From Mycobacterium numidiamassiliense (GTDB lineage Bacteria > Actinomycetota > Actinomycetes > Mycobacteriales > Mycobacteriaceae), in assembly GCF_900157365.1 (NCBI RefSeq), contig NZ_FUEZ01000004.1, positions 3,149,066 to 3,213,065 on the forward strand: a stretch of 64,000 nt of DNA, given 5' to 3'. This document shows positions 21,720 to 31,122 of this stretch, piece after piece. Within the stretch, counting starts at the first letter, position 1; every line of letters begins with the position of its first letter. The notes under the pieces are model-generated. The model ran no database searches and was not told where the DNA came from. It saw only the letters and a list, made by a program, of their open reading frames with translations. The position numbers were made by a program, and so were the translations under genes.

Positions 21720-23558
21720 CTAGTCGTTGAGGAAGTCCGTGCTTACGAAGCGTCGGGCGAACAGCAACCCCATCTGCGCTCCTGGTAGGGGTTTGGAGAA
21801 CAAAAAGCCTTGTGCGCGTTTGCATCCCAGTGCGAGCAAAGCCTGAGCATCCCCCGGGGTCTCCACACCTTCGGCTACCACATCGAGCCCGAATGCCTCG
21901 GCTAAGCCCAGGATCGATCGCACGACAGCCAGGTTCTTCGAATCTCGCCCAAGGTCGCGGATAAACCTCCTGTCGATTTTGAGGGCGTCGATCGGCAACG
22001 ACGTCAGGTAGTCAAACGCGCTGTAGCCGGTACCGAAGTCGTCAACGGCCACCTGCACACCAATGTCTTTCAGGTCGGTCAATGTCTTTCGAGTGGCCTC
22101 GATATCTGCGACGACGACCCGTTCGGTGATTTCCAGACATAGCGCACCGGCCTCGATGCCGAATTCGCTCAACGTTGCTGCGATCCTTTCGACCACGCCC
22201 TCAGCGATCAGCTGAACCGGCGAGACATTAACGCGCAGAACGGCATTGCGCACCAGTCCTTCTGCTTGCCACTGCGCAAACTCCGCACAGGCTGCCCGGA
22301 TTACCAGACGGCCCAACTTCTCGGCCAGCGGCATCGACTCGGCCACATCGATGAATGAATCAGGCATCAACAGCCCCAAAGCCGAGTGTTGCCAACGCAT
22401 AAGCGCCTCGGTGCCCAAGACCTCACCGGTGCGCAGGTCGATTTCCGGCAGATAGTGCAACACCAGATCGTTGGCGGCGTCGGGCTCCTCCAGGCGCCGT
22501 TCAATCTCATCCCGGATAGCGTTTTTCGCCGCCATCTGTGGGGTGTAGGCAACGACCGTGACCCCTCGCGCGTTCTTGGCCGACTGGGTCGCCAGGTCGG
22601 CTCGACTCAGCAGCATGGATGCGCTGTCCTTGCCGGGCACACCGGTGGCGACGCCGATACTGGCAGCGCGTCCGAAGAGGTCGCTACGAATGTCGGCTTG
22701 CGTTCGCAGGTGACGATGCAGCTCCTGCGCCCAGGCAAAGATGTCTCGAGCATCCATGGGTGCATGCGGAGCCACGACGAACTCGTCACCCCCGAACCGC
22801 GCGATCGCGGCAGGAAAGTCTGCGCCGTCGCGTAGCACGTTGCTGAAGGTCACGAGAAAGCGATTGCCCGCGTCCTGCCCGAACACGTCGTTGATCGCCC
22901 GGAGCCGTTCCACCTCGAGAAATACAATCGACACCGGGCCTGGCATCCCCTGGGCCAGCCGTTCGCCCAACTGCGCGATCAGCGCGCGCCGATTCAACAG
23001 GCCAGTCATTTCGTCGTGTTCAGCGAGCCAGCGCACCTGCGTGTCAGCGGCGATACGGGCCTGCAACTGCGCAAAGAGCGTGGCGATGGCCTGCAGCGCG
23101 TCGAGCTCATCGGTGACCCACTCCCGATCTCCGAACTTGCCGAAGGCTAAGACACCGGTCGTCACTTCTCCGGACAGCAGCGGCACGGCAGCCAAAGACA
23201 CCGAACCAAAACCGGTGCCTTCCTCGATCGTCTGCTGATAGTCAGCGTTTTCCGGACGCGGACGAACCACCGCGGGTTCCTTGAGATGTTCGGCAGTCGC
23301 GAACACCGAGTCGGCATCGGCGAAATACACCACCGCGATCGGATCGGGATCGGCGTTGCGCGGCGGGAACTCCGCGATAAGCACCGTCGCTCGGATCGTG
23401 TGATCGTTGTGGCGCAGAAACCCGAAGTCCTGACCCAATGCGTCGACAAGGTTGGCCAGCACCCGTTGACTGATCTCAGCAGAGTTCGCTGCGGTTGCCG
23501 CCATCAGCTCGGCGGCGGCCGCAGTCACGAGACTGTTCAGCGAGCCACTGCCCCCCAT
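21720..23558 (-). CDS. GAF-GGDEF-EAL cyclic-di-GMP turnover protein, Rv1354c-like
   Basis: 612 residues. A GAF domain (about 25-170) is followed by GGDEF (about 180-340, with HDEMTGLLNRRAL at 181-193 and intact FGGDEF at 255-260) and EAL (about 365-610, with TEALMRW, EITERVV, DDFGTGYSAF and AEGVET). It closely follows M. tuberculosis Rv1354c as I recall it. The segment FLEVERLRAIND (213-224) has Glu where the usual FLDLD motif has the metal-binding Asp, so cyclase activity is uncertain while the EAL site looks complete. The I-site RxxD is not seen. No membrane helix, so it is cytosolic. Confidence 0.93.
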   Translation of the reverse strand: MGGSGSLNSLVTAAAAELMAATAANSAEISQRVLANLVDALGQDFGFLRHNDHTIRATVLIAEFPPRNADPDPIAVVYFADADSVFATAEHLKEPAVVRPRPENADYQQTIEEGTGFGSVSLAAVPLLSGEVTTGVLAFGKFGDREWVTDELDALQAIATLFAQLQARIAADTQVRWLAEHDEMTGLLNRRALIAQLGERLAQGMPGPVSIVFLEVERLRAINDVFGQDAGNRFLVTFSNVLRDGADFPAAIARFGGDEFVVAPHAPMDARDIFAWAQELHRHLRTQADIRSDLFGRAASIGVATGVPGKDSASMLLSRADLATQSAKNARGVTVVAYTPQMAAKNAIRDEIERRLEEPDAANDLVLHYLPEIDLRTGEVLGTEALMRWQHSALGLLMPDSFIDVAESMPLAEKLGRLVIRAACAEFAQWQAEGLVRNAVLRVNVSPVQLIAEGVVERIAATLSEFGIEAGALCLEITERVVVADIEATRKTLTDLKDIGVQVAVDDFGTGYSAFDYLTSLPIDALKIDRRFIRDLGRDSKNLAVVRSILGLAEAFGLDVVAEGVETPGDAQALLALGCKRAQGFLFSKPLPGAQMGLLFARRFVSTDFLND

Positions 23559-23776
23559 GCTCTTACGGTACGCGCAGGGCTCCCCCGGGTAGCAAAACTG
23601 TCCGTTTGCGGTCCTACTCTGATGCTTCTACAACCCGAGATTCAATCTCTGGACAGTCGTCGGCATCGAACACCGTTGCAGCGCGGCAATATTCACTGTC
23701 GGCTAGCTCAATGCGACGGCACAAAATCCATCCGCCAGCCTGCCGACGCGTAGAGCCGGACCACTGCTCACGCCGG

Positions 23777-24133
23777 TCAGGTGCACAGGGTAGGGGCGTC
23801 GCACACGTTGCCGGGGCAATAGGTCGAGTGTGCGGCGTTGACCATGGTTCCGATGTCCAGCAACGTGACGCCCCTCTTGTCCAGGTGCTGGTGAACTTCG
23901 TCGGCAATCTGTTGCGGTGTCCAGCCCCAGGTGAGGTCGTAGCAGATGAGGTGCGCCTCCCCGATCAGGGCCTCTTCTGTCTGCGGCGGCCACGTGAGGC
24001 CGACGGCGCGCAGTTGCGCGAGGTACGCCTCGTCTTGAGGGGTGGTGGCAGTCGCTGTCGCGGCGCTACTAACCAGGGCGGCGCCGGCCATCACGGGGAT
24101 GGTCAGTGCGGCCAGCCAGCGAGGTGTGAGCAT
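23777..24133 (-). CDS. DUF732 secreted protein
   Basis: 118 residues from ATG 24133, with AAAGGAAG 8 bases upstream. A signal peptide runs to about residue 31 (WLAALTIPVMAGAALVSSAATATA). The mature part EAYLAQLRAVGLTWPP, LIGEAHLICYDLTWGWTPQQIADEV and a final Cys pair match DUF732, a mycobacterial family of small secreted helical proteins of unknown role. Four Cys could form two disulphides. Confidence 0.88.
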   Translation of the reverse strand: MLTPRWLAALTIPVMAGAALVSSAATATATTPQDEAYLAQLRAVGLTWPPQTEEALIGEAHLICYDLTWGWTPQQIADEVHQHLDKRGVTLLDIGTMVNAAHSTYCPGNVCDAPTLCT

Positions 24134-24312
24134 TCGATTCGCTTCCTTTCTGGCGACGCCGCCAGTGATGCGGGTCCTAAGCAAGCATGAATATGAAGAA
24201 TAGCGAAAGCTCGCATCGGCGGCTCTTCATAATTCAGAGTCGCTATTTCTGGTCTTCGCCCCGGTCACCAACCGCTGGGCTACCGGCAAGGATTCCAATA
24301 GCTGGCTGTAGC

Positions 24313-24879
24313 GTGACGCCGGTGAATTCCTCCCGGGTGTACTCCTCCATCGCGGTTGCTGCCTGCGCCGCATCGTTCGTTCTGACGCTCGCTGCATCGG
24401 GCATCGCAACCGCAGCCGGTTCGTGCCCGACGGCCGCGCCACCGAGCGGTGGAGCGCCCGACTGGACGTTGGCCGGGACGACCGGCAGCGTCGCGGTCAC
24501 CGGATCCACGGACACCACCGCCCCGCGGATCGCCGTGACGACACCGTTCAGCGTGGGCCAGACCCAGGTACACACGCTGCACGCCGGAACTGGACCGGTG
24601 GTCTCGAGTATCGCGAAGGTGTCCGTATGCTACATGGGTGTCAATGGACGCGACGGATCCGTGTTCGACAGCAGTTATGACCGCGGCGCCTCGGTTGACT
24701 TCCCGCTCACCGGAGTTGTGACCGGCTTCCAGAAGGCCATTGCGGGTCAAAACGTCGGTTCTACAGTCGCCGTCGCGATGGTCCCCGCGGATGGCTACCC
24801 GGACGGTCAGCCCAGCGCGGGCATCCGGCCGGGCGACTCGCTTATCTTCGCGATCAAGATCCTCAGCGCCTCAGGCTAA
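24313..24879 (+). CDS. Secreted FKBP-type peptidyl-prolyl isomerase
   Basis: 188 residues if translation starts at GTG 24313, which gives a good signal peptide (SSIAVAACAASFVLTLAASG); ATG 24187 is also in frame but would put 42 odd residues before it. The FKBP fold is seen at about residues 105-188: GSVFDSSYDRGASVDFPL, VVTGFQKAIAGQNVGST, VAMVPADGYPD and DSLIFAIKILS. It should assist folding of exported proteins outside the membrane. No clear ribosome-binding site decides the start. Confidence 0.8.
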   Translation: MTPVNSSRVYSSIAVAACAASFVLTLAASGIATAAGSCPTAAPPSGGAPDWTLAGTTGSVAVTGSTDTTAPRIAVTTPFSVGQTQVHTLHAGTGPVVSSIAKVSVCYMGVNGRDGSVFDSSYDRGASVDFPLTGVVTGFQKAIAGQNVGSTVAVAMVPADGYPDGQPSAGIRPGDSLIFAIKILSASG

Positions 24880-25053
24880 GCGGCACGAGCCGACGGACGT
24901 CGTCGCAACCGTCGCTGTTGCCCTTGACTGCCAACGCTTTTGCCCACGGGTTCGACCCCACAAGCAGTGCACGGCGGCGCCAACGCGGGTGAACCGCACT
25001 GTCGCACAATCAAAGACAGAGAGCCCGCAGCTCAGGCAAAGGTCCCCCTACAA

Positions 25054-25278
25054 CTACTTTTTGCTGGGAATGACGATAACCACGATCAACGTAAGGATGG
25101 AAAAGAACAGGCCGAGAATTCCCCAGCCCAGGGGGTTGCGTCCCTTCGTCATCGCAATGAGACCGCAGACCACCGCGGCGATCACACTGCCGATTGCAAC
25201 GAAAATCCCCTTGATCCCGCGGAGAATGAACCCCGCCGCAACTGGATCCGAGCTCGCCAGAATCACCGAATGCAACAT
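25054..25278 (-). CDS. Small two-helix membrane protein
   Basis: 74 residues from ATG 25278, with AAGGGA 6 bases upstream. Two hydrophobic helices (about 26-45 and 51-71) flank a TKGRNPLGWG loop, and the protein ends with SKK. The loop GRNPLGWGILGLFFS is seen in many small bacterial phospholipase-D-nuclease-N or DUF-type membrane proteins, but I cannot name a function. Transcribed alone. Confidence 0.7.
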   Translation of the reverse strand: MLHSVILASSDPVAAGFILRGIKGIFVAIGSVIAAVVCGLIAMTKGRNPLGWGILGLFFSILTLIVVIVIPSKK

Positions 25279-25552
25279 GTCAAGTCCCTTCTCTGCGACC
25301 AGTGACAGACTAATACCCTCGCGGGCTCGCGCTAAATCAGAATTATCCGGGAAAAGCTGCTTGACAAATTGTCTAGTTAAGGACCGCGGGCAGCAATCTC
25401 CACTTGTAAGCTGACGCCCGCCCCGCCGGGCGTATCGCGCCGCGGCTCTGCAACGTGCGTTGTCGCCGTGGGTGCGGCTTCTCCCTTCACTGCCGAATCA
25501 CGCAGGCGTTCAATGCAAGACGGCCCATCTGCGTGGCGAGGGGGGACCCGCT

Positions 25553-26534
25553 ATGTATCGACAGATCCTCGATCCCGTGGCCCATTGGCTGGGCTGGAGT
25601 TCATTGGTGGCCGCGCTGACGCGGGCGGCGCTGTTCGTAAACGGCGGTGCTGGCGCTGGTCGCCAATACCGCGCCGGTCGCATTCGGCGCGATGGCCACG
25701 CCCATCATCACCCTCGCTCAGGTGTCCGGGTTGTCGACCGAGACGCTGGGCGCCATGGTCGGACGGCAAACCCCCATCATGTCCGCCTTCGTTCCCTTGG
25801 CGCTGGTGGCCATTGTCGACGGCCGGCGCGGTATGCGAGAAACATGGCCCATCGCCCCTACCGGCGGTGTGGTTTTCGGTCTCGGCCAATACGCCACCTC
25901 CAACTTCGTGTCGGTGCCGCTGGCTGACGTCATCGCTTCCCTGTTGTCCGCCTTGGCCATTGTGCTGTTGGTTCGCGCCAGAAGGACGCGCGCGGAAACG
26001 CAACCCGCGGAGATTCCCGCGGAAGCGGAACCCGGGGAGACTTCCACGGACAGGCGCGCCAGCGTGTTGCGCGCCCACGCGCCCTACGGGATCGTCATCG
26101 CCGTATTCGTGGTGTGTCAGATCTCCGTCGTCAAGAAGCTCCTTGAGACGGCGACCTTCGCCGTGCGCTGGCCGGGCCTGAACCTGTACACCGCGAAGGG
26201 CACCGTCTCGGCACTGCCGAAATTCACCCTGAATCTGCTGACGACGCCGGGCTCCGATACGTCGGCGAACTCCTTGTTCGGCGCCCTGCAGGTCGCCGCG
26301 GCGACCAAGGCCGGGCTATCGCCGGTGCTCATGGCGGCCAGCAACAGCTCCGGTGGTGTGCTGGGCAAGATGATCTCGCCGCAGAACCTCGCCATCGGTG
26401 CCGCCGCGGTGGAATTCCGCGGCAAGGAGGGCGACCTTTTCCGCCGAGTGGTCGTATGGAGCCTGGTGTTCCTGGCGTTTATTTGCGCCCTATCCGGGCT
26501 GCAGGCCTATGTGCTGAGCTGGATGGTGCCTTAG
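25553..26534 (+). pseudogene. lldP: L-lactate permease, internally deleted and frameshifted
   Basis: ATG 25553 with a GAGGGGGGA leader opens MYRQILDPVAHWLGWSSLVAAL, the usual start of LldP/LctP. After about 27 residues the match ends, and it resumes in another frame at about 25647 with ALVANTAPVAFGAMATPIITLAQVSGL, a segment that lies some 130-150 residues further in full-length permeases. The rest continues without interruption to VGRQTPIMSAFVP and the signature NSSGGVLGKMISPQNLAIGAAAV, ending at 26534. So about a quarter of the protein, including several helices, is missing and the reading frame is broken. The gene is most likely dead; an internal start at 25647 would give only 295 residues. 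Confidence 0.85.
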
Positions 26535-26613
26535 AATATGAAATACCTTGCTACGCAATTGGCGCCGCTGGTTGCGTCTGTTGCACTACCAATCAATGTA
26601 ATCTGGGCAGTAC

Positions 26614-27243
26614 ATGTCCTCGACTACCGTCTCCCAATTCCGCCGTCTGTCGGCGGCGATGAAGGACGGATCAGCGGCAGAGCATAGTGCCGCTGAGGGG
26701 ACCACATTCATCTCCGAATTGTTTGCCGGCCGGGTCACCGCGGAAGGCTATTCCAATTACTTGCTCCGCTTGCGCGTGGTCTATGCGGCCCTCGAACACG
26801 CCATCCGGGTGCACCGACACGACCCGATGGTTGCCGCCGTGTATGACCCCGCGCTGGAGCGCCTGCCCGCAATTGAGGCCGATCTCGAATTCTGGCTGCC
26901 AGGCGCGTCACGCGAACTGCATTCCCCGGCGGCGACGGCCTACAGCGAGCGAGTCGGTGCCCTCGCGTGGGGTGGTTCGCTGGTGGCCCACCACTACACC
27001 CGCTATCTCGGCGACCTGTCCGGAGGCCGTGGTATCGGCAAGGTGCTCGACCGCAGCTTCGATCTCGGGGGCCGAGGACTCGCGTTCTACGAATTCCCGA
27101 TGCGACCCAAGCCTTACAAGGACGACTATCGAGCTCGCCTCGACGCGCTGTGTCCCGACCTGGACGCGACCGATCGCATCGTCGAGGAGGTCAAAGTCGC
27201 CTTCGGTTTGAACCATGCCTTGCTCGACGAACTGGCGGCCTAG
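26614..27243 (+). CDS. hmuO: Biliverdin-producing haem oxygenase
   Basis: 209 residues from ATG 26614. The proximal His lies in AAEHSAAE (His24), and the distal helix has HHYTRYLGDLSGGRGIGKVL (around 128-145), the HO-1 signature GDxSGG. The family opens haem to biliverdin, CO and iron. M. tuberculosis uses the unrelated MhuD, so a canonical enzyme is notable for the genus though not unique. It stops at 27243, where its TAG overlaps the stop of the convergent CitE gene. Confidence 0.9.
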   Translation: MSSTTVSQFRRLSAAMKDGSAAEHSAAEGTTFISELFAGRVTAEGYSNYLLRLRVVYAALEHAIRVHRHDPMVAAVYDPALERLPAIEADLEFWLPGASRELHSPAATAYSERVGALAWGGSLVAHHYTRYLGDLSGGRGIGKVLDRSFDLGGRGLAFYEFPMRPKPYKDDYRARLDALCPDLDATDRIVEEVKVAFGLNHALLDELAA

Positions 27244-28121
27244 GAGGCCGATTCGAGCTCGGAGATACGTTCTGCGAGCGCGACGATCCGCTGGGCATCG
27301 CGGACATGCAGGCTCTCGATCATCCGGCCGTCGACCGTGATGACGCTGGTACCCGCCGCCTGAGCCTCTTCATACGCCGAGATGACCTTGCGGGCGTGAT
27401 CCAGCTCCTTCTGCGACGGGCCGAACACCTCGTTGGCCGGGACGATTTGGGACGGATGGATCAGCGTCTTGCCGTCGAAGCCCATCGCGCGGCCCTGTTG
27501 GGCCTCGGCCCGAAAGGCGTCTTCGTCGTTGATGGCGTTGAACACGCCGTCCAAAATGACCTTCCCCGCCGCCCTCGCGCCCAACACCGCGAGCGACAAC
27601 GCCGGCACCACCGTGGCGCGTCCGGGAACGTGCAGCGCGTGCAGGTCGTTCACGAGATCGTTGGTGCCGATCACCAGTACGGCCAACCGATCGCTGGCCG
27701 AGGCGATCTCCTCGGCCCGCAGGAACGCGCCGGGCGTTTCGATCATCACCCACAGCTGCAATGACTCCGGCGCGCCGAGCGCGTCGAGCGCGGCGGCCAG
27801 AACGTGGACGTGCTCGGCTCGTTCGACCTTCGGCACGAGCACGCCCTGCGCACCCGAGCGGGCGGCGGCGGCGAGATCGTCGTCGTGCCAGTCGGTGTCC
27901 AAGCCGTTGATCCGCAGCACAACCTCTCGGGGGCCGTAGCCCCCGGTCGCGATCGCCTCGCACACCCTGGTCCGCGATTCGGCTTTCGCGTCGGGGCCAA
28001 CGGCATCCTCGAGATCGAAGATCAACGCGTCCGCCGGTAATGTCCTGCTCTTCTCCAACGCCCGAGCCTTGTTGCCGGGCAAATAGAGCGCAGATCGGCG
28101 CGGGCGCGGTGTGGGTGCCAT
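27240..28121 (-). CDS. HpcH/HpaI aldolase (CitE/CoA-ester lyase family)
   Basis: 293 residues from ATG 28121; ATG 28133 four codons earlier is an alternative. RRSALYLPGNKARALEKSRTLPADALIFDLEDAV is the family N-terminus with the Asp/Glu metal ligands, VVLRINGLDTDW carries the Arg, VMIETPGAF the Glu, and GRAMGFDGKTLIHPSQI follows. These enzymes cleave or form malyl-CoA, citramalyl-CoA or related CoA esters with Mg2+. The family resembles beta-methylmalyl-CoA lyase more than the M. tuberculosis CitE I recall. Transcribed alone. Confidence 0.88.
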   Translation of the reverse strand: MAPTPRPRRSALYLPGNKARALEKSRTLPADALIFDLEDAVGPDAKAESRTRVCEAIATGGYGPREVVLRINGLDTDWHDDDLAAAARSGAQGVLVPKVERAEHVHVLAAALDALGAPESLQLWVMIETPGAFLRAEEIASASDRLAVLVIGTNDLVNDLHALHVPGRATVVPALSLAVLGARAAGKVILDGVFNAINDEDAFRAEAQQGRAMGFDGKTLIHPSQIVPANEVFGPSQKELDHARKVISAYEEAQAAGTSVITVDGRMIESLHVRDAQRIVALAERISELESAS

Positions 28122-28257
28122 GACGTCATCCAATCAAGTAAGACCGGGCGCTCACGATCAGGGTTGACCGCCCCGCCGCGCATAAGCTCGGGTGTTGGGT
28201 ACCGCTAGAACTGGGCACCCCAGTGATCGTTGCCCACTAGATCAGGAGGCTGAACAC

Positions 28258-29106
28258 ATGAGCTCTGTCCCGTCTATCGCCCTCAACGATGGGAACACCA
28301 TCCCGCAGTTGGGGTTCGGCGTCTTTCAGATCAAGCCCGCCGCAACTGCCGCGGCGGTTCGTTCCGCCCTCGAGGTGGGCTATCGCCACATCGACACCGC
28401 GGAGATGTACGGCAACGAGAAGGAAGTCGCCCAAGGAATTCGTGACGCGGGATTGGACCGCGGCGAGGTATTCATTACGAGCAAGCTCAACAACGGATTT
28501 CACCGACCCGACGACGCGCGCCGCGCATTCGATGCGACGCTGACCGCCCTGGGCTCGGACTACGTCGACCTCTTCCTCATCCACTGGCCGCTGCCCACGC
28601 TGTACGGCGGCGATTTCGTGTCGACGTGGAACACCCTCGAAGAATTCGCCGCAGACGGACGCGCGCGCAGCATCGGCGTCTCCAACTTCCAGCCCGACCA
28701 CCTGGATCGGCTTGCCGAAGGCTCCAAGACCGTCCCCGCCGTCAACCAGATCGAGGTGCACCCGTACTTCGGCAACGAGCAGGTGCGGGCCTACGACCAC
28801 GCCCACGGGATCGTGACGGAGGCCTGGGCGCCGATCGCCCAGGGCAAGGTCCTCGACGACGAGGTGCTGGCCAAAATCGCCAAGCCGTTGGGCAAGACAC
28901 CCGCGCAGGTGGTGCTTCGGTGGCACATCCAGCGGGGCGACATCGTGTTCCCCAAATCGGTCACCCTCGAGCGGGTGAAGGCGAACTTCGAGATCTTCGA
29001 CTTCACTCTCAGCGCCGACGACATGAACGCGATCTCGGGCCTGGACCGCGGCGAGGACGGCCGCAACGGGCCCAATCCCGACAAGTTCGACTACATTCCC
29101 AACTGA
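28258..29106 (+). CDS. Aldo/keto reductase
   Basis: 282 residues from ATG 28258, with AGGAGG upstream (ATCAGGAGGCTGAAC). The catalytic tetrad is visible: Asp in HIDTAEMYGNE, Tyr in the same segment, Lys in ITSKLNN and His in FLIHWPLP. Later segments IGVSNFQPDHL, VNQIEVHPYF and FPKSVTLERVKANFEIFDF are the NADPH-binding end. The family reduces aldehydes and ketones, including glyoxals. It is divergent from the CitE-like gene and followed by the aldehyde dehydrogenase stump. Confidence 0.93.
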   Translation: MSSVPSIALNDGNTIPQLGFGVFQIKPAATAAAVRSALEVGYRHIDTAEMYGNEKEVAQGIRDAGLDRGEVFITSKLNNGFHRPDDARRAFDATLTALGSDYVDLFLIHWPLPTLYGGDFVSTWNTLEEFAADGRARSIGVSNFQPDHLDRLAEGSKTVPAVNQIEVHPYFGNEQVRAYDHAHGIVTEAWAPIAQGKVLDDEVLAKIAKPLGKTPAQVVLRWHIQRGDIVFPKSVTLERVKANFEIFDFTLSADDMNAISGLDRGEDGRNGPNPDKFDYIPN

Positions 29107-29216
29107 CCACTCCCCGAGCCGCTTTCGGTTCTCGAGTGACGCTGGACACCAGCTGGTTAAGCGCGTAACTTCGGCCTCGCGCGGTGAATCGCGGTGTGGC
29201 GAGAAGGGATTGGTCA

Positions 29217-29430
29217 TGACGGTGCAGGCTGTTTTGGACGAGGTCCGCGAGCGGCCCGGTACCGGGGACGTGATCCCGATCTTCGACCCCTCCACCGAGG
29301 AACAGATCACCGAATTCACCGACGGCGGAGTCCAGGCCGTCAACGACGCGGTCGCTCGCGCCAAAGCCTCTGCTGAATCGGGTATTTGGTCCGCAGTCCT
29401 CGGACGAGCGTCAGACGCTTGCGAACGGAG
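29217..29430 (+). pseudogene. Truncated aldehyde dehydrogenase, N-terminal stump
   Basis: ATG 29217 with GAGAAGGGA upstream encodes MTVQAVLDEVRERPGTGDV and IPIFDPSTEEQITEFTDGG, the N-terminus of an NAD-dependent aldehyde dehydrogenase, to about residue 62 (SGIWSA). A frameshift may follow (the next frame reads SSDERQTLANG). The rest is missing because the zwf coding region starts on the other strand at 29431. The Cys and Glu active-site residues are lost. It is a remnant. Confidence 0.75.
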
Positions 29431-30930
29431 CTACTTCTTTTCGCGCCATCCGCGCTCGAACGGTAACCGCCACGCATTGGGCGCAATCAACTGGTGAATG
29501 GCGTTGGGTCCCCACGTCCCGGCCGGGTATGACTTGACCGGCGGCGGATCGTCGAGCAGCGCCTGCGAACGCTCCCATAGCGATTCGATGCCCTCGGCCG
29601 TGGTGAACAGCGTGTGATCACCCCGCATCGCATCAAGGATGAGCCGTTCGTAGGCCTCCAACGTGGCGGACGAAGACGCGATCTCTCTCGACGAGAACTG
29701 CATGGACAGCTTGTCGAGCTTCATGCCGGGCCCGGGCCGCTTGCCGTAGAACGACAGTGACACCTTCGAGTTGTCCGCGAGGTCGAATGTCAGGTGATCG
29801 GGACCCTGAGTGCCCACGCCCGAGCCTGGCGGGAACATGCTCCGGGGCGCCTCTTTGAACGCGATCGAGATGATGCGGATGCCCTCGGCCATCCGTTTGC
29901 CGGTGCGCAGATAGATCGGTACGCCGGCCCAGCGCCAGTTGTCGATCGCGACCTTGAGCGCGATAAACGTCTCGGTATCGGAATCGCTTGCGACGCCTGG
30001 GGTTTCGCGGTATCCGCCGTACTGACCGCGCACCACGTCCGAGCAATTGATGGGCAGCATCGAGCGGAACACCTTGTTCTTCTCTTCGCTGATGGCATAC
30101 GGCTCGAGTGCCGTCGGCGGCTCCATGACGACGAATGCCATCACCTGCAGCAGGTGGGTCACCACCATGTCCTTGTAGGCGCCGGTGTTTTCGTAGAAAT
30201 TCGCCCGTTCATCCAGCCCCAGCGTCTCGGGAATGTCGATCTGGATGTGGTCGATGAAGTTGCGGTTCCAGATCGGCTCGAACAGACCGTTGGCGAAGCG
30301 GAACGCCAGGATGTTCTGGGCCGCCTCCTTGCCCAGGAAGTGGTCGATGCGAAAGATCTGGGCTTCGTCGAACGTCTCGTGCACGAAATCGTTGAGCGCC
30401 ACCGCGCTGGCGAGGTCGGTACCGAACGGCTTCTCCATGATCACGCGGGACCGCTCGATCAGGTAGGCGTCGCGGAGCATACCGATGACGGCGCGGGCGG
30501 CCTTCGGGGGCACGGACAGGTAATGCAGGCGGCGCGTGTCGGGCCCCAACGTGATCTCGGCTTCCGCGACGGCAGCGGCGAGCGATGACGGCCCGGCGCT
30601 CTGCGGGACGTACCTGAGGATCTTCGAGAAGTCGTCCCACTGTTCGGGCGTCAGCTTGTGCGTGCCGAACGTCTCGATCGCGTTCTTCGCGAGTTCCCGG
30701 AACTCGTCATCGGTCAGGTCTTCGAGCGAGGTCGCGATGATCTGGATGTCGGGCGCGAGCTCGGATTGGTCCAGGTGAGCCAGGCCAGGGAGCAGCTTGC
30801 GTTTGGCCAGATCCCCCGTCGCGCCGAACAGGACGATGACGTGCGGATCGACGAACCGGTCATGGTCGTAGCGGTGGGGGCGGGACCCTGGAGCCGGGTA
30901 AGAGATGGTCTGTGCTTTCTTGGTGGCCAC
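29431..30930 (-). CDS. zwf: Glucose-6-phosphate dehydrogenase
   Basis: 499 residues from GTG 30930 (VATKKAQTISYPA), with GAAGGA upstream. Coenzyme site LFGATGDLAKRKLLPGL near residue 33, the substrate site RIDHFLGKEAAQN near 190 and the family segment VMEKPFGTDLASA. The enzyme oxidises G6P to 6-phosphogluconolactone and supplies NADPH. It seems distinct from the two zwf genes of M. tuberculosis in its N-terminus (KKAQTISYPAPGSRPHRYD). Its 3-prime end adjoins the aldehyde dehydrogenase stump; the gene itself looks intact. Confidence 0.95.
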   Translation of the reverse strand: MATKKAQTISYPAPGSRPHRYDHDRFVDPHVIVLFGATGDLAKRKLLPGLAHLDQSELAPDIQIIATSLEDLTDDEFRELAKNAIETFGTHKLTPEQWDDFSKILRYVPQSAGPSSLAAAVAEAEITLGPDTRRLHYLSVPPKAARAVIGMLRDAYLIERSRVIMEKPFGTDLASAVALNDFVHETFDEAQIFRIDHFLGKEAAQNILAFRFANGLFEPIWNRNFIDHIQIDIPETLGLDERANFYENTGAYKDMVVTHLLQVMAFVVMEPPTALEPYAISEEKNKVFRSMLPINCSDVVRGQYGGYRETPGVASDSDTETFIALKVAIDNWRWAGVPIYLRTGKRMAEGIRIISIAFKEAPRSMFPPGSGVGTQGPDHLTFDLADNSKVSLSFYGKRPGPGMKLDKLSMQFSSREIASSSATLEAYERLILDAMRGDHTLFTTAEGIESLWERSQALLDDPPPVKSYPAGTWGPNAIHQLIAPNAWRLPFERGWREKK

Positions 30931-31122
30931 TCCCGCGATCCTTCCATCGCGGCGTCGTATTCGCAGCGCCTGGCAGCGCATCGGTGGTTCTTCACCATCA
31001 GATGTTCACCCGCGACCGGTAGCGGGGCTGCGCGAACCGGTTACAAACCGCGCGACGGGGTACGGGATAGCGACGGCCCACATCGACGGCGGCCCGAACG
31101 CCGAAGCCACAGGGAGAGTGAC

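Noticed and set aside
22386..23238. Open frames opposite the GGDEF-EAL gene
   Set aside because: Arg/Ser/Pro-rich shadows of the real coding strand.
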